64,000 nucleotides of DNA from Microtetraspora malaysiensis (GTDB lineage Bacteria > Actinomycetota > Actinomycetes > Streptosporangiales > Streptosporangiaceae): the NCBI RefSeq assembly GCF_001528665.1, contig NZ_BBYJ01000006.1, forward strand, positions 248,001-312,000, given 5' to 3'. The notes under the pieces were generated by a model. The model was not told the DNA's origin and did not search any database. It saw nothing but the letters and a program-made list of their open reading frames with translations. Positions 15,027 to 25,032 of the stretch are shown here, piece by piece (positions within the stretch are counted from its first letter, which is position 1; the number at the start of each line of letters is the position of its first letter). The position numbers and the translations under genes are program-made.

Positions 15027-15887
15027 ATGGACTTCCTGCGCCCCGCCACTTGGGAGGACGCCCTGGCGATGAAGGCCGCCAGGCCGGACGCGACGCCGAT
15101 CCAGGGCGGCACGGACGTCATGGTCGAGATCAACCTCGACAAGGGGCGCCCGACGGCGCTCCTCGACCTGAACCCCGTCGCCGAGCTGTCCCGATGGTCC
15201 TGGACGGCCGGTCCCGCCCCGATGCTCCGCGTGGGCGCCGGTGTCACGTACACGCGGTTGATCGCGGAGCTGGGCGGGTGGCTGCCGGGACTCGCCCAGG
15301 CGTCCCGTACCGTCGGCTCGCCGCAGATCAGGAACAGGGGCACACTCGTGGGCAATCTGGGGGCGGCCTCGCCCGCCGGAGACGGCCATCCGCCGCTGCT
15401 GGCGTCCGGCGCGCTGGTCGAGGCCGAGTCGGTGCGCGGGACCCGGCTCATCCCGATCGGCGAGTTCTACATGGGCGTGAAGCGCAACGCGCTGGAGGGC
15501 GACGAGCTGATCCGCGCGGTCCACGTCCCCCCGGCAGCCGGTCCGCAGTGCTTCGCCAAGGTCGGTACGAGGAACGCGATGGTGATCGCGGTCTGCTCCT
15601 TCGCCGTCGCTCTCGACCTGCGGGCGCGGCGCGCGGGCACCGGGATCGGCTCGGCCGCCCCCACCCCGCGCCGGGCGCACGCGGCCGAGGAGTTCCTCGC
15701 CGGAGAGCTCGACTGGGACGGCGCGGGACCGGTCGATCCCGCGCTGGCCCGCAGGTTCGGCGAACTGGTCGCGGAGGCGGCCGCGCCCATCGACGACGTG
15801 CGCGGCCGGGCGGACTATCGGAGGCACGCCCTGGCCGTGATGGCGCGCCGGGCGCTCGGCTGGGCGTGGGCGGAGCGGGAGGTCTGA
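15027..15887 (+). CDS. Xanthine-dehydrogenase-type FAD-binding subunit
   Basis: 286-residue FAD subunit of a molybdenum hydroxylase of the XdhB/CoxM type. PIQGGTDVMVEI (about 25-36) is the first FAD loop and TVGSPQIRNRGTLVGNLGAASPAGD (given here as its core GTLVGNLG) the second. It should pass electrons from the Fe-S subunit to NAD or another acceptor. GGGAG eight bases before the ATG supports 15027; a GTG at 15018 overlapping the uox stop is an alternative. The stop overlaps the next start by one base. Its catalytic partner is not in the operon. Confidence 0.9.
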   Translation: MDFLRPATWEDALAMKAARPDATPIQGGTDVMVEINLDKGRPTALLDLNPVAELSRWSWTAGPAPMLRVGAGVTYTRLIAELGGWLPGLAQASRTVGSPQIRNRGTLVGNLGAASPAGDGHPPLLASGALVEAESVRGTRLIPIGEFYMGVKRNALEGDELIRAVHVPPAAGPQCFAKVGTRNAMVIAVCSFAVALDLRARRAGTGIGSAAPTPRRAHAAEEFLAGELDWDGAGPVDPALARRFGELVAEAAAPIDDVRGRADYRRHALAVMARRALGWAWAEREV

Positions 15888-16486
15888 TGCGGGTGAACGT
15901 CCACGTCAACGGTGAACCGATGGTCGCCGACGATGTCTGGGAGGGGGAGAGCCTGCTGTACGTGCTGCGCGAGCGGCTCGGCCTGCCCGGTGCGAAGAAC
16001 GCCTGTGAGCAGGGCGAGTGCGGGTCGTGCACCGTCTACCTCGACGGGATCACGGTCTGCGCGTGCCTCGTGGCGGCGGGCCAGGCGGAGGGGCGCGAGG
16101 TGGTGACCGTCGAGGGGCTCTCCGAGGGACGCGCCCGACGGCGCGGCGGCGCTCACGACCGGAACCCGCGGCCGGACCCGGACGCCGATGGCGTCGCCGG
16201 GCCGCGGCTCGACAGGCTGGACGAGGTGCAGCGCTGTTTCGTCGAGGCCGGAGCCGTGCAGTGCGGGTTCTGCACGCCCGGGCTGGTCGTGCAGGCTCAC
16301 TCGCTGATCGCGAGCGCCTCGCGGGTGCCCGAGGACGCCGAGATCCGCGAGGCGCTGGCCGGCAACCTGTGCCGGTGCACCGGATACGAGAAGATCCTCG
16401 ACGCCGTACGGCTGGCCGCGGCGCGCGTGCACGCCCGCGCCGCCGCGGAGGACGCGCGAACCGTGCCGGGAGGGGCCGATGACTGA
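15887..16486 (+). CDS. Xanthine-dehydrogenase-type [2Fe-2S] subunit
   Basis: 199-residue small subunit of a molybdenum hydroxylase (XdhC/CoxS type). The plant-type cluster site is CEQGECGSC with a further Cys in TVCAC; the second, helical cluster site is CGFCTPG and CRCTGY. Between the two domains there is an Arg/Asp-rich insertion of about 25 residues (about 84-108) not usual in the family. The ATG overlaps the previous stop (TGATG). The large molybdopterin subunit, normally encoded next, is absent; the next gene is the deaminase, which overlaps this stop by eight bases. Confidence 0.92.
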   Translation: MRVNVHVNGEPMVADDVWEGESLLYVLRERLGLPGAKNACEQGECGSCTVYLDGITVCACLVAAGQAEGREVVTVEGLSEGRARRRGGAHDRNPRPDPDADGVAGPRLDRLDEVQRCFVEAGAVQCGFCTPGLVVQAHSLIASASRVPEDAEIREALAGNLCRCTGYEKILDAVRLAAARVHARAAAEDARTVPGGADD

Positions 16487-17843
16487 CCGGGAACGGCCGA
16501 GCGTGGTCATCGAGAACGCGTACATCGCTCCGGTGGCCGGTGCGGAGATCCCCGGCGGCCATATCGTGATCGAAGGGGATCGCATCGTCGCCGTCGGGCC
16601 GGGCCGGGCGGACGCCGTACCGGCGGGCGCCGTACGCGTGGACGGGAGCGGCTGCCTGGCCACACCCGGTCTGGTCAACACCCACCATCACCTCTACCAG
16701 TGGGCCGCGCAGGGGATCGCCCCCGACGGGACGCTGTTCGAGTGGCTGGTCGCCAGCTATCCGGTGTGGGCCCGGATGGACGCCGAGACGGTGCACGGCG
16801 CGGCCACGGCGGGGCTCGCCTGGCTGGCGGCGTCGGGGTGCACCACGACGACCGACCACCACTACATCTTCCCGAAGGGGCGCGGCGACCTGTTCGACGC
16901 GGAGGTCGAGGCGGCCCGCGCCGTCGGCCTGCGGTTCCATCCGTGCCGGGGGTCGATGGATCTCGGCCGGTCACAGGGCGGCCTGCCGCCGGACGAGATC
17001 GTGGAGGACATCGACGAGATCCTCACCGCCACCGAGGACGCGATCAGGAAATATCACGATCCGTCCTTCGGGGCGATGCTCCGGGTCGCGGTCGCGCCCT
17101 GTTCGCCCTTCTCGGTGAGCGGCGAGCTGATGGTCCGCTCCGCCGAGCTCGCCCGCTCCCACGGCGTACGGCTGCACACGCACATCGCCGAGAGCCTGGA
17201 TGAGGACGACCACTGCAAGGAGCGGTTCGGGGTCCTGCCGGTGGAGTACCTCGACCAGCTCGGCTGGCTCGGGCCCGACGTCTGGCTGGCGCACTGCGTC
17301 CACCTGACCGACAAGGACGTCCGGCGGTTCGCCGAAACCGGCACCGGCGCCGCGCACTGCCCGTCGTCGAACGGCCGTCTCGGCTCGGGCGTCGCGCGCG
17401 TACCCGACCTGCTGCGCGCCGGAGTTCCGGTCGGCCTCGGCGTGGACGGCGCCGCGTCCAGCGAGATGACCACGATGGCGGGTGAGATGCGGACGGCGAT
17501 GCTGACGCAGCGCGCCCGCCACGGCCCGCACGCCCTGACCGCCCGCCAGGCGCTGGAACTCGCCACGCTGGGCGGGGCGCGCTGCCTCGGCCGCGCGGCG
17601 GAGATCGGGACGCTGGAGCCGGGCAAGCTGGCCGACGTCGCCCTGTGGCGGGTGGACGGTTTCCTCGCCGCGATCGACGACCCGGTGGTCGCCCTCGCGT
17701 ACGGCGGCTCGCCGCCCCTGGCCCTGCTGCTGGCCGGCGGCCGGACGCTGGTCGAGGACGGCGAACTCCGCACCGTGCCCGCGGCGGAGGCCGCCAGGGC
17801 GGGGGCGGCGGCGCATCGGCGCCTGACGGCCGCGATCCCGTGA
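16479..17843 (+). CDS. Guanine / 8-oxoguanine deaminase-type amidohydrolase
   Basis: 454-residue metal-dependent amidohydrolase of the guanine deaminase/8-oxoguanine deaminase/ATZ-TRZ group. The first metal motif is THHH (68-71); HTHIAE, HCVHLTDKD and GVDGAASSE supply the later His and Asp ligands. The short form and the LYQWAAQGI stretch after the motif fit 8-oxoguanine deaminase-like proteins, but guanine to xanthine is the reaction that makes sense beside xanthine dehydrogenase subunits and uricase. Substrate is therefore inferred. The ATG overlaps the Fe-S subunit gene. Confidence 0.85.
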   Translation: MTDRERPSVVIENAYIAPVAGAEIPGGHIVIEGDRIVAVGPGRADAVPAGAVRVDGSGCLATPGLVNTHHHLYQWAAQGIAPDGTLFEWLVASYPVWARMDAETVHGAATAGLAWLAASGCTTTTDHHYIFPKGRGDLFDAEVEAARAVGLRFHPCRGSMDLGRSQGGLPPDEIVEDIDEILTATEDAIRKYHDPSFGAMLRVAVAPCSPFSVSGELMVRSAELARSHGVRLHTHIAESLDEDDHCKERFGVLPVEYLDQLGWLGPDVWLAHCVHLTDKDVRRFAETGTGAAHCPSSNGRLGSGVARVPDLLRAGVPVGLGVDGAASSEMTTMAGEMRTAMLTQRARHGPHALTARQALELATLGGARCLGRAAEIGTLEPGKLADVALWRVDGFLAAIDDPVVALAYGGSPPLALLLAGGRTLVEDGELRTVPAAEAARAGAAAHRRLTAAIP

Positions 17844-17951
17844 CGGCCGTGATCCCGTGACGGGCACCCGCCGGTCATCGCCGGGCGCCGCCGTTCGACG
17901 ATGATGGATCGTCAACGTTTGCCATCTTTCGCCGGACTTTGGAGAGCAGTA

Positions 17952-19277
17952 ATGAAGGACCACGTCGTCATCGCGCCGGACAAGTTCAGGGGGTCGCTGA
18001 CCGCCGCCGAGGTCGCCGCGCGGGTGGCCGCGGGGCTGGGCGACGTGCCGGCCCTGCGGATCCCGGTGGCCGACGGCGGTGACGGCACCGTGGACGCGGT
18101 CGTCGCCTGCGGGTTCACCCGGGTCGAGGTCGAGGTGACCGGCCCCGTCGGCGATCCCGTCCACGCCTCCTACGCCGTCCGGGACGGCGTCGCCGTGATC
18201 GAGCTGGCCGAGGCGTCCGGCCTGCGGCGGCTGCCCGGCGGGCCCGCGCCCCTGACCGCCACGAGCTACGGAACCGGCGAGCTGATCGCCCACGCCGTAC
18301 GGCACGGCGCCCGCGAGGTCGTGCTCGGCCTCGGCGGCAGCGCCTGCACGGACGGCGGCGCGGGCATGCTCCAGGCGCTCGGCGCCCGGCTGCTGGACGA
18401 GAACGGTGAGGAGCTGCCGCCCGGCGGAGCCGCCCTCCGGAGGCTCGCCACCATCGACATCTCGGCCTTCGGCTCCGGCCACGCTCACGGGCATGAACAC
18501 GAGCATGGCCACGAGCATGAGCACGAGCATGAGCACGGGCATGAGCACGGGCACGGCCGGGCCGAGGGGCAGGCGGGCGGGCACGGTCACGGGCATTCCG
18601 GGCGGGGGCTCGCGGACGTCGAGTTCGTGGTCGCGAGGGACGTGGACAACCCCCTCCTCGGCCCGCACGGAGCCGCGGCGGTGTACGGCCCGCAGAAGGG
18701 AGCCGGGCCCGAGGACGTGGCGGTGCTGGAGGCCGGACTGGCCCGGCTCGCCGCCGTCGCCGCGCACACCCACGGAGTGGTGGGGGCGAGCGAGCACGAC
18801 GGGGTCGTCCGCGCGATGGGCGTCGCCGGACGGCCCGGGGCCGGGGCGGCCGGAGGCGTCGGTTTCGCCGCGCTGGCCTTCCTCCACGCCGAGATCAGCC
18901 CCGGCATCGAGTACCTCCTCGGCCTGCTGGAGTTCGACCGGCACGTCGAGGGCGCCCGGCTGGTCATCACCGGAGAGGGGGCGCTCGACGCGCAGTCCCT
19001 GCGTGGCAAGGCCCCGCTCGGGGTGGCCGCGGCGGCGGCAAAGCACGGCGTCCCGGTCGTCGCGGTCTGCGGCCGCCGGTCCATCTCGGACGAGGAACTG
19101 CGCTCGGCGGGTATCTCCGGGGCGTACGCGCTGACCGACCTCGAACCCGACGTCGAGAGATGCATGGCCGAGCCGGGGCCGCTGCTGGAGCGCCTGGCCG
19201 CGCTCATCGCGTCCGACCACCTGCCACCGTCCGCCGGCCGCGGCGGTCACGACGAAGCCCACGGAGGTTCCGCATGA
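17952..19277 (+). CDS. glxK: Glycerate kinase with a His-rich insertion
   Basis: Phosphorylates D-glycerate (GlxK/GarK family, probably to 2-phosphoglycerate). Here it likely drains glyoxylate from allantoin breakdown into glycolysis. 441 residues against about 380 usual. The N-terminal IAPDKFRGSLTA, PVADGGDGTVDAV and LGLGGSACTDGGAGML and the C-terminal ITGEGALDAQSLRGK are classical. The extra length is an insertion at 177-215 in which every second residue from 177 to 201 is His (16 His in all). GGAGAG ahead of ATG 17952 supports the start; the frame is open further upstream without support. Confidence 0.92.
   Translation: MKDHVVIAPDKFRGSLTAAEVAARVAAGLGDVPALRIPVADGGDGTVDAVVACGFTRVEVEVTGPVGDPVHASYAVRDGVAVIELAEASGLRRLPGGPAPLTATSYGTGELIAHAVRHGAREVVLGLGGSACTDGGAGMLQALGARLLDENGEELPPGGAALRRLATIDISAFGSGHAHGHEHEHGHEHEHEHEHGHEHGHGRAEGQAGGHGHGHSGRGLADVEFVVARDVDNPLLGPHGAAAVYGPQKGAGPEDVAVLEAGLARLAAVAAHTHGVVGASEHDGVVRAMGVAGRPGAGAAGGVGFAALAFLHAEISPGIEYLLGLLEFDRHVEGARLVITGEGALDAQSLRGKAPLGVAAAAAKHGVPVVAVCGRRSISDEELRSAGISGAYALTDLEPDVERCMAEPGPLLERLAALIASDHLPPSAGRGGHDEAHGGSA
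18480..18596 (+). repeat. His-Glu/His-Gly codon repeat inside glxK
   Basis: Low-complexity DNA made of alternating CAC/CAT and GAG/GGG/GGC codons, with near-perfect repeats of GAGCATGAGCAC. It encodes the alternating His insertion of glycerate kinase. Replication slippage is the likely origin. Confidence 0.85.
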
Positions 19278-19298
19278 TCCGACCCGGTCCGTACCGCG

Positions 19299-20699
19299 AT
19301 GACTGAGCCCCTCGCCCCCGGGACGGCGGAAGTTCCCGCGCCGGGAACGCCCGGGGGCCCACTGCCCGGCGAACCCGAGTTCGACCTGGTCGTGCGGTCC
19401 CGGCGGGTGGTCACCCCGGAGGGCGTGCGGCCGCTCGCGGTGGCCGTACGGGACGGGAAGATCGCGGCGCTGCTCCCGCACGACTCGCTCGAACACCGGC
19501 GGGAAGGGGCGGCGCGGGAGACGGTGGACCTGGGGGAGGTGGCGCTGCTTCCCGGCCTGGTCGACACCCACGTCCACGTCAACGAACCGGGCCGTACGCA
19601 CTGGGAGGGGTTCGCCTCGGCCACCAGGGCGGCGGCCGCCGGGGGAGTCACGACCGTGGTCGACATGCCGCTCAACGCGCTGCCGCCCACGGTGAGCGTG
19701 GCCGCCCTGGAGATCAAGCGGCAGGCCGCCGCGGGCCGGTGCCACGTCGACGTCGGCTTCTGGGGCGGGGCGGTCCCCGGCAACGAGGGTGAGCTGGAGC
19801 CGCTGCACCGGGCCGGGGTCTTCGGCGTCAAGTGCTTCCTCTCGCCGTCCGGCCTGGACGAGTTCCCCGCTCTGGACCGCGCCGGGCTGCGGGAGGCCCT
19901 GCGGACGCTCGCCTCGTTCGACGGGCTGATGATCGTCCACGCCGAGGATCCGGCCCTCCTCACCGAGCCGCCCGGCCCGGCGTACCGGGACTTCCTGGCA
20001 TCCCGTACGGCGGAAGCCGAGCGCAGGGCCGTCGCGCAGGTCGTCGAGCTGGCCGCCGAGACCGGCGCCCGCGCCCACATCGTCCACGTGTCGTCCGCGT
20101 CCTGCCTCGACGTGCTGCGGGCGGCGCGCCGGGACGGCGTGCGGATCAGCGCGGAGACCTGCCCGCACTACCTCACCCTGACCGCCGAGGAGGTCAGCGG
20201 GCCCGCCTACAAGTGCTGCCCTCCGATCAGGGAGGCCGCCAACCGCGACGGCCTCTGGCGGGGACTCGCCGACGGGCTGTTGATGGGCGTCGTCTCCGAC
20301 CACTCGCCGTCCCCGCCCGACCTCAAGGCGCCCGGCTTCGCCGCCGCCTGGGGCGGGATCTCCTCGCTGCAACTCGGTCTCCCCGTCGTCTGGACGTCCG
20401 CGAGAGAACGCGGCCACGGCCTGAGCGAGGTGGCACGGTGGATGGCGGAGGGGCCGGCGGCGCTGGTGGGCCTGCCGTACAAGGGGGCGATCAGGCCGGG
20501 AGCGGACGCGGACCTGGTCGCCTTCGACCCGGAGGGGCGGTTCACCGTGGACGCCGCCGCGCTGCACCACCGGCACCCGGTGACGCCCTACGACGGCAGG
20601 ACGCTGACGGGGGTCGTCGTCCGCACGTGGCTGCGCGGCCGACCGGCCGGCGGCGGCGCCCCGCGCGGCCGGCTCCTCGCCCGGGAGGGGATCGGATGA
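19299..20699 (+). CDS. allB: Allantoinase
   Basis: Hydrolyses allantoin to allantoate. 466-residue dinuclear metal amidohydrolase. [17 protein letters not shown] contains the metal ligands His91 and His93; [10 protein letters not shown] carries the Lys expected to be carboxylated; [10 protein letters not shown] and VSDHSP supply further ligands. The first 25 residues are Pro/Gly-rich and may be disordered. It starts 22 bases after glxK and overlaps the allantoicase start by four bases (ATGA). Confidence 0.95.
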   Translation: MTEPLAPGTAEVPAPGTPGGPLPGEPEFDLVVRSRRVVTPEGVRPLAVAVRDGKIAALLPHDSLEHRREGAARETVDLGEVALLPGLVDTHVHVNEPGRTHWEGFASATRAAAAGGVTTVVDMPLNALPPTVSVAALEIKRQAAAGRCHVDVGFWGGAVPGNEGELEPLHRAGVFGVKCFLSPSGLDEFPALDRAGLREALRTLASFDGLMIVHAEDPALLTEPPGPAYRDFLASRTAEAERRAVAQVVELAAETGARAHIVHVSSASCLDVLRAARRDGVRISAETCPHYLTLTAEEVSGPAYKCCPPIREAANRDGLWRGLADGLLMGVVSDHSPSPPDLKAPGFAAAWGGISSLQLGLPVVWTSARERGHGLSEVARWMAEGPAALVGLPYKGAIRPGADADLVAFDPEGRFTVDAAALHHRHPVTPYDGRTLTGVVVRTWLRGRPAGGGAPRGRLLAREGIG

Positions 20700-21661
20700 G
20701 AGGGCACGGCAGGCTCCCCGACCTCGCGCTCCGCACGTACGGAGGCTCGGTGGTCGCGGCGAGCGACGAGTCGTTCGCCGCCAAGGAGGCGCTGATCAGG
20801 CCGGGGCGGCCCGAGTTCCGTCCCCGCACGTTCGGCGCCAAGGGCCAGGTCTACGACGGGTGGGAGACCCGCAGGCGGCGCGAGCCCGGCCACGAATGGG
20901 CCGTGGTACGGCTCGGCCTGCCCGGCGTGATCAGGTCGGTCGTGATCGACACCGCCTGGTTCACCGGCAACTATCCGCCGTTCGCGTCCGTCGAGGCGTG
21001 TACGGCGGACGGCTACCCGGCGCCGGACGAGCTGACCGGGTGGGTGGAGATCGTGCCGCGCGCCGCTCTCACGGGCGACGCCGCGCACGAGTTCGAGGTG
21101 ACCGACCCGCGGCGGTTCACGCACGTGCGGGTGAACGTCTTCCCCGACGGCGGCGTGGCCCGGCTGCGCGTGCACGGGGAGGTGGTGCCGGATCCGCGGC
21201 TCCTGTCCGGCCTGACCGTCGATCTGGCCGCGCTGGAGAACGGGGCGCGCGTCGTCGCCTGCTCGGACGAGTTCTACTCCTCGCCCGAGAACGTGCTCGC
21301 GCCGGGGCTCGCCAGGAACCAGGCCGAGGGCTGGGAGACCGCCCGCCGGCGCGACGGAGGCAACGACTGGCTGGTCGTCGCCCTCGCCGGGCCGGGCACC
21401 GTCGCCGTGGCCGAGCTGGACACCACGAACCTCCTGTACAACGCCCCGGGCGCGGCCGCGCTGCGCGGGATCGACGGCCGGTCGGCCGCGCTCGACGACG
21501 AGCACGCCTGGTTCACCCTGCTGCCGGAGACGCGGCTCCAGCCCGACACCCGGCACCGGTTCCGCCTCGACGACGACAGGCCGCTGACCCACGCCCGGAT
21601 CGACATCTTCCCCGACGGCGGGCTGGCCCGGCTGCGGCTGCTCGGCTCCCTGCTCTCCTGA
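20696..21661 (+). CDS. alc: Allantoicase
   Basis: Splits allantoate into ureidoglycolate and urea. 321 residues made of two homologous jelly-roll repeats: the first ends in [14 protein letters not shown] and the second in [14 protein letters not shown], and both contain a [15 protein letters not shown] strand. GGGAGGGG precedes the ATG, which overlaps the allantoinase stop. Last gene of the purine operon; a terminator follows. No ureidoglycolate lyase or urease is encoded in the window. Confidence 0.95.
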   Translation: MRGHGRLPDLALRTYGGSVVAASDESFAAKEALIRPGRPEFRPRTFGAKGQVYDGWETRRRREPGHEWAVVRLGLPGVIRSVVIDTAWFTGNYPPFASVEACTADGYPAPDELTGWVEIVPRAALTGDAAHEFEVTDPRRFTHVRVNVFPDGGVARLRVHGEVVPDPRLLSGLTVDLAALENGARVVACSDEFYSSPENVLAPGLARNQAEGWETARRRDGGNDWLVVALAGPGTVAVAELDTTNLLYNAPGAAALRGIDGRSAALDDEHAWFTLLPETRLQPDTRHRFRLDDDRPLTHARIDIFPDGGLARLRLLGSLLS

Positions 21662-21667
21662 GCGGAA

Positions 21668-21705
21668 GAGCCCGCCCACCCCGGCTTCGCGGGATGGACG
21701 GGCTC
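21668..21705. terminator. Bidirectional terminator alc / PASTA kinase
   Basis: GAGCCCGCCCA (21668-21678) pairs with TGGACGGGCTC (21695-21705) with one mismatch, and an inner CCCG/CGGG extends the hairpin. It sits between convergent genes. Confidence 0.75.
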
Positions 21706-21719
21706 CTCGACGGGGGAGG

Positions 21720-23957
21720 TCAGTGCCAGAGGATGACGGTCGTTCCCCGAGGCTGGTCACCGGTCGGGTTCTGCCCGAGGACGCGCTGTCCGCCGGCCAG
21801 GGCGCGGGTCTCCACCGCGAACCCCGCGGCCTCCAGCTCGCCCTTGGCCTCGCCCACGTCCTTGAAGAGCACGTTGGGGACGGTCACGAAGTCGGGGGCG
21901 GAGATCGACGGGTCGGTCTCCCACGGCCAGTGCCAGCCGTTGTCCGGCCCTCTGGAGACGGTCAGCCGTACGGCGGCGCCTCCGGCCACCGGGGCGCCCG
22001 CGGCCGGATCCTGCGCGATGACCGTACCCGGCGGGTTGGCGTCGGCCGCCTCGTCGACCTGGACCTGGAAGCCCCGCTCCTGGAGGAACTGCACCGCCTG
22101 GTCCTTCATCATCTTCGAGACGTCGGGCATCAGCAGGCCGGCGCTGACCACCAGGTTGATCGTCTCGCCCTTCCTGACCCGGCTGCCGACCGGCGGCTTG
22201 GTGCCGATGACGGCGTCGCGTTCGACGGCGTTGTTGGAGACGGTGCTCACCTGGCCGACCTCCAGGCCGGCCTCGGCGATCTTGACCTTGGCGTCGCCCA
22301 CGCTGAGCTTCTCCACGTTCGGCACCGGGACGGTCTCCGGGCCCATGGACGCCACGAAGGTCAGCTGCGACCCCTCCTCGACCTCGCTGCCGGGGGCGGG
22401 CGAGATCTCCAGGACCAGGTCCTTGCCCACCTTCTCGTCGAACCTGGGCTCCCCGAGCTTGACCACGAAGCCCGCGTTCTCCGCCTGCTGGCGGGCCGCC
22501 ACGATCTGCTGGTTCAGCAGGTTGGGAACCCGTTTGGTCTCCACCCGGGAGAACCACCAGCCGCTGAACGCGATGCCGCCGAGCATCACCACGACGAGGC
22601 CGACGAGCAACCAGGTCGATCGCCGTTGCAGTCGGGGCTTGCGCGTCTCCGTCGTCGCGATCTCGTGCTTCGGCTGGATCATGGTGTGCGCGGCGAGGTC
22701 CGATCCGCGGGTGGCGTACGACGTCGTGGCGGCGCCCGGCGAGCCGTGCATGCCTGGCGAGCCGGGCATTCCGGGCGCTTGCCTCCCGGGCGAACCGGGC
22801 ATCCCCGGCGAACCGGGCATCCCAGGTGCTTGCCTTCCGGGCGAACCGTGCATTCCGGGTGCCTGGCTCCCGGACGCCTGGATCCCGGATGCCGGCATCC
22901 CAGGCGTACTGTGCCTTCCGGGCGACGAGGGGTGCGTTCCGGGCATGCTGTGCGTGCCCGGCATGCTCTGCGTTCCGGGTGCGCTGTGCACGCCGGACGT
23001 CCTGGACACCCCGGGATGGCTGTGCGTCCCCGGCATGCTGTGCGCGCCGCCGGCCGCCCTTCCCGGAGCGCCCGGCGCCGCGCCCCGCCCGGCCGGTCCG
23101 GCCGGCCCACGCGGCATCGTGCGATGCGTCTCGACGGCGGCCACCAGCATGGCGGTCGCGTCGGCGGGGCGGCGTGCGGGATCCCTGGCGGTGGCCGCGG
23201 CCACCAGGGCGTCGACCTGCGGAGGGATGCCGGCGACGATCGAGGACGGCGGGGGCACGCTGTCGTGCACGTGCCGGTAGGCGATGGACATCGGGGTCTC
23301 GCCCTCGTACGGCTGACGCCCGGTGATCAGCTCGAACAGCATGACCCCGGCCGCGTAGACGTCACTGCGGGCGTCCGCGACCCCCGAGGTCACCTGCTCG
23401 GGCGACATGTAACCGATCGTGCCGATCATCATGCCGGTCTTGGTCTGGTTGCTCGCCTCGACGGCCCGGGCCAGGCCGAAGTCCACGACCTTGACCCGGC
23501 CGTCATCGGAGAGCAGCACGTTCTCCGGCTTGACGTCCCGGTGGATGAGCCCCGCCTGATGGGCCGCGCCGAGGGCGGCCAGCACGGGGATCAGGAGTTC
23601 GAGCGCCTCCCGGGGGGCCAGCGGACCGCGCGAGCGCAGCACGTCACGCAGGGTCTTGCCCGGCACGTACTCCATCGTCAGATAGACGGTGGATCCGTCC
23701 ATGCCCTGGTCGAAGACCTGGACCACGTTGGGGTGGGACAGGCTCGCGACTGACTTGGCCTCGCCGATGAACCTCTGGACGAACTTCGGGTCCTCGGCCA
23801 GCGAGCGGTGCATCACCTTGAGGGCGAGCATCCGGTCGAGCCGGGTGTCCTGCGCCAGGTAAACGGAGGCCATGCCGCCCCGGGCGATCCTCGACTCGAC
23901 GCGGTAACGTCCGTCGAGCAGCTGCCCCACCAACGGGTCGGTTAACGACGTGTCCAC
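21720..23957 (-). CDS. PASTA-domain Ser/Thr protein kinase (PknB type)
   Basis: 745-residue membrane kinase that would sense muropeptides or lipid II and phosphorylate cytoplasmic targets. Kinase domain 17-275: glycine loop IARGGMAS, Lys47 in LALKVMH, HRD (139-141), DFG (159-161) and the activation loop to MSPEQ. A Gly/Pro/Met/His-rich linker runs 282-409, followed by one transmembrane helix (448-468). Four extracellular PASTA repeats follow (about 477-539, 545-607, 609-670, 691-745). Start is GTG; AGGCGG upstream is a weak ribosome site. The position beside thi genes and an Rv2175c-like gene matches that of pknL in mycobacteria, but pknL lacks PASTA repeats. Confidence 0.95.
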   Translation of the reverse strand: MDTSLTDPLVGQLLDGRYRVESRIARGGMASVYLAQDTRLDRMLALKVMHRSLAEDPKFVQRFIGEAKSVASLSHPNVVQVFDQGMDGSTVYLTMEYVPGKTLRDVLRSRGPLAPREALELLIPVLAALGAAHQAGLIHRDVKPENVLLSDDGRVKVVDFGLARAVEASNQTKTGMMIGTIGYMSPEQVTSGVADARSDVYAAGVMLFELITGRQPYEGETPMSIAYRHVHDSVPPPSSIVAGIPPQVDALVAAATARDPARRPADATAMLVAAVETHRTMPRGPAGPAGRGAAPGAPGRAAGGAHSMPGTHSHPGVSRTSGVHSAPGTQSMPGTHSMPGTHPSSPGRHSTPGMPASGIQASGSQAPGMHGSPGRQAPGMPGSPGMPGSPGRQAPGMPGSPGMHGSPGAATTSYATRGSDLAAHTMIQPKHEIATTETRKPRLQRRSTWLLVGLVVVMLGGIAFSGWWFSRVETKRVPNLLNQQIVAARQQAENAGFVVKLGEPRFDEKVGKDLVLEISPAPGSEVEEGSQLTFVASMGPETVPVPNVEKLSVGDAKVKIAEAGLEVGQVSTVSNNAVERDAVIGTKPPVGSRVRKGETINLVVSAGLLMPDVSKMMKDQAVQFLQERGFQVQVDEAADANPPGTVIAQDPAAGAPVAGGAAVRLTVSRGPDNGWHWPWETDPSISAPDFVTVPNVLFKDVGEAKGELEAAGFAVETRALAGGQRVLGQNPTGDQPRGTTVILWH
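22731..23045 (-). repeat. Collagen-like repeat region in the kinase linker
   Basis: Codes for residues 305-409, a run of PG-containing units such as SMPGTH and GMPGSPGRQA. The 15-residue block SPGRQAPGMPGSPGM occurs twice in near-identical form (372-386 and 389-403). The DNA has matching imperfect tandem repeats. Probably a flexible spacer between kinase and membrane. Confidence 0.75.
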
Positions 23958-24052
23958 CCGCCTGAGTTTACGGGTCCTTTGTCACGGGTAGGCCCTTTCA
24001 GCTACGAGACTGTGACCGAATTGGACCGTAATGGGGACCTTGGGGCGGAACG

Positions 24053-25028
<976 letters not shown>

Positions 25029-25032
<4 letters not shown>

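Noticed and set aside
16130-16220. Frameshift or decayed gene between the domains of the Fe-S subunit
   Set aside because: The extra 25 residues keep the frame and both cluster motifs are intact, so it is an insertion in a working gene rather than damage.
16971-20576. A 1201-codon open frame antisense to the purine operon
   Set aside because: It mirrors the deaminase, glxK and allB frames; in GC-rich coding DNA the antisense frame is often open. The translation is Arg/Gly/Pro-rich without motifs, while the sense genes are full-length known enzymes.
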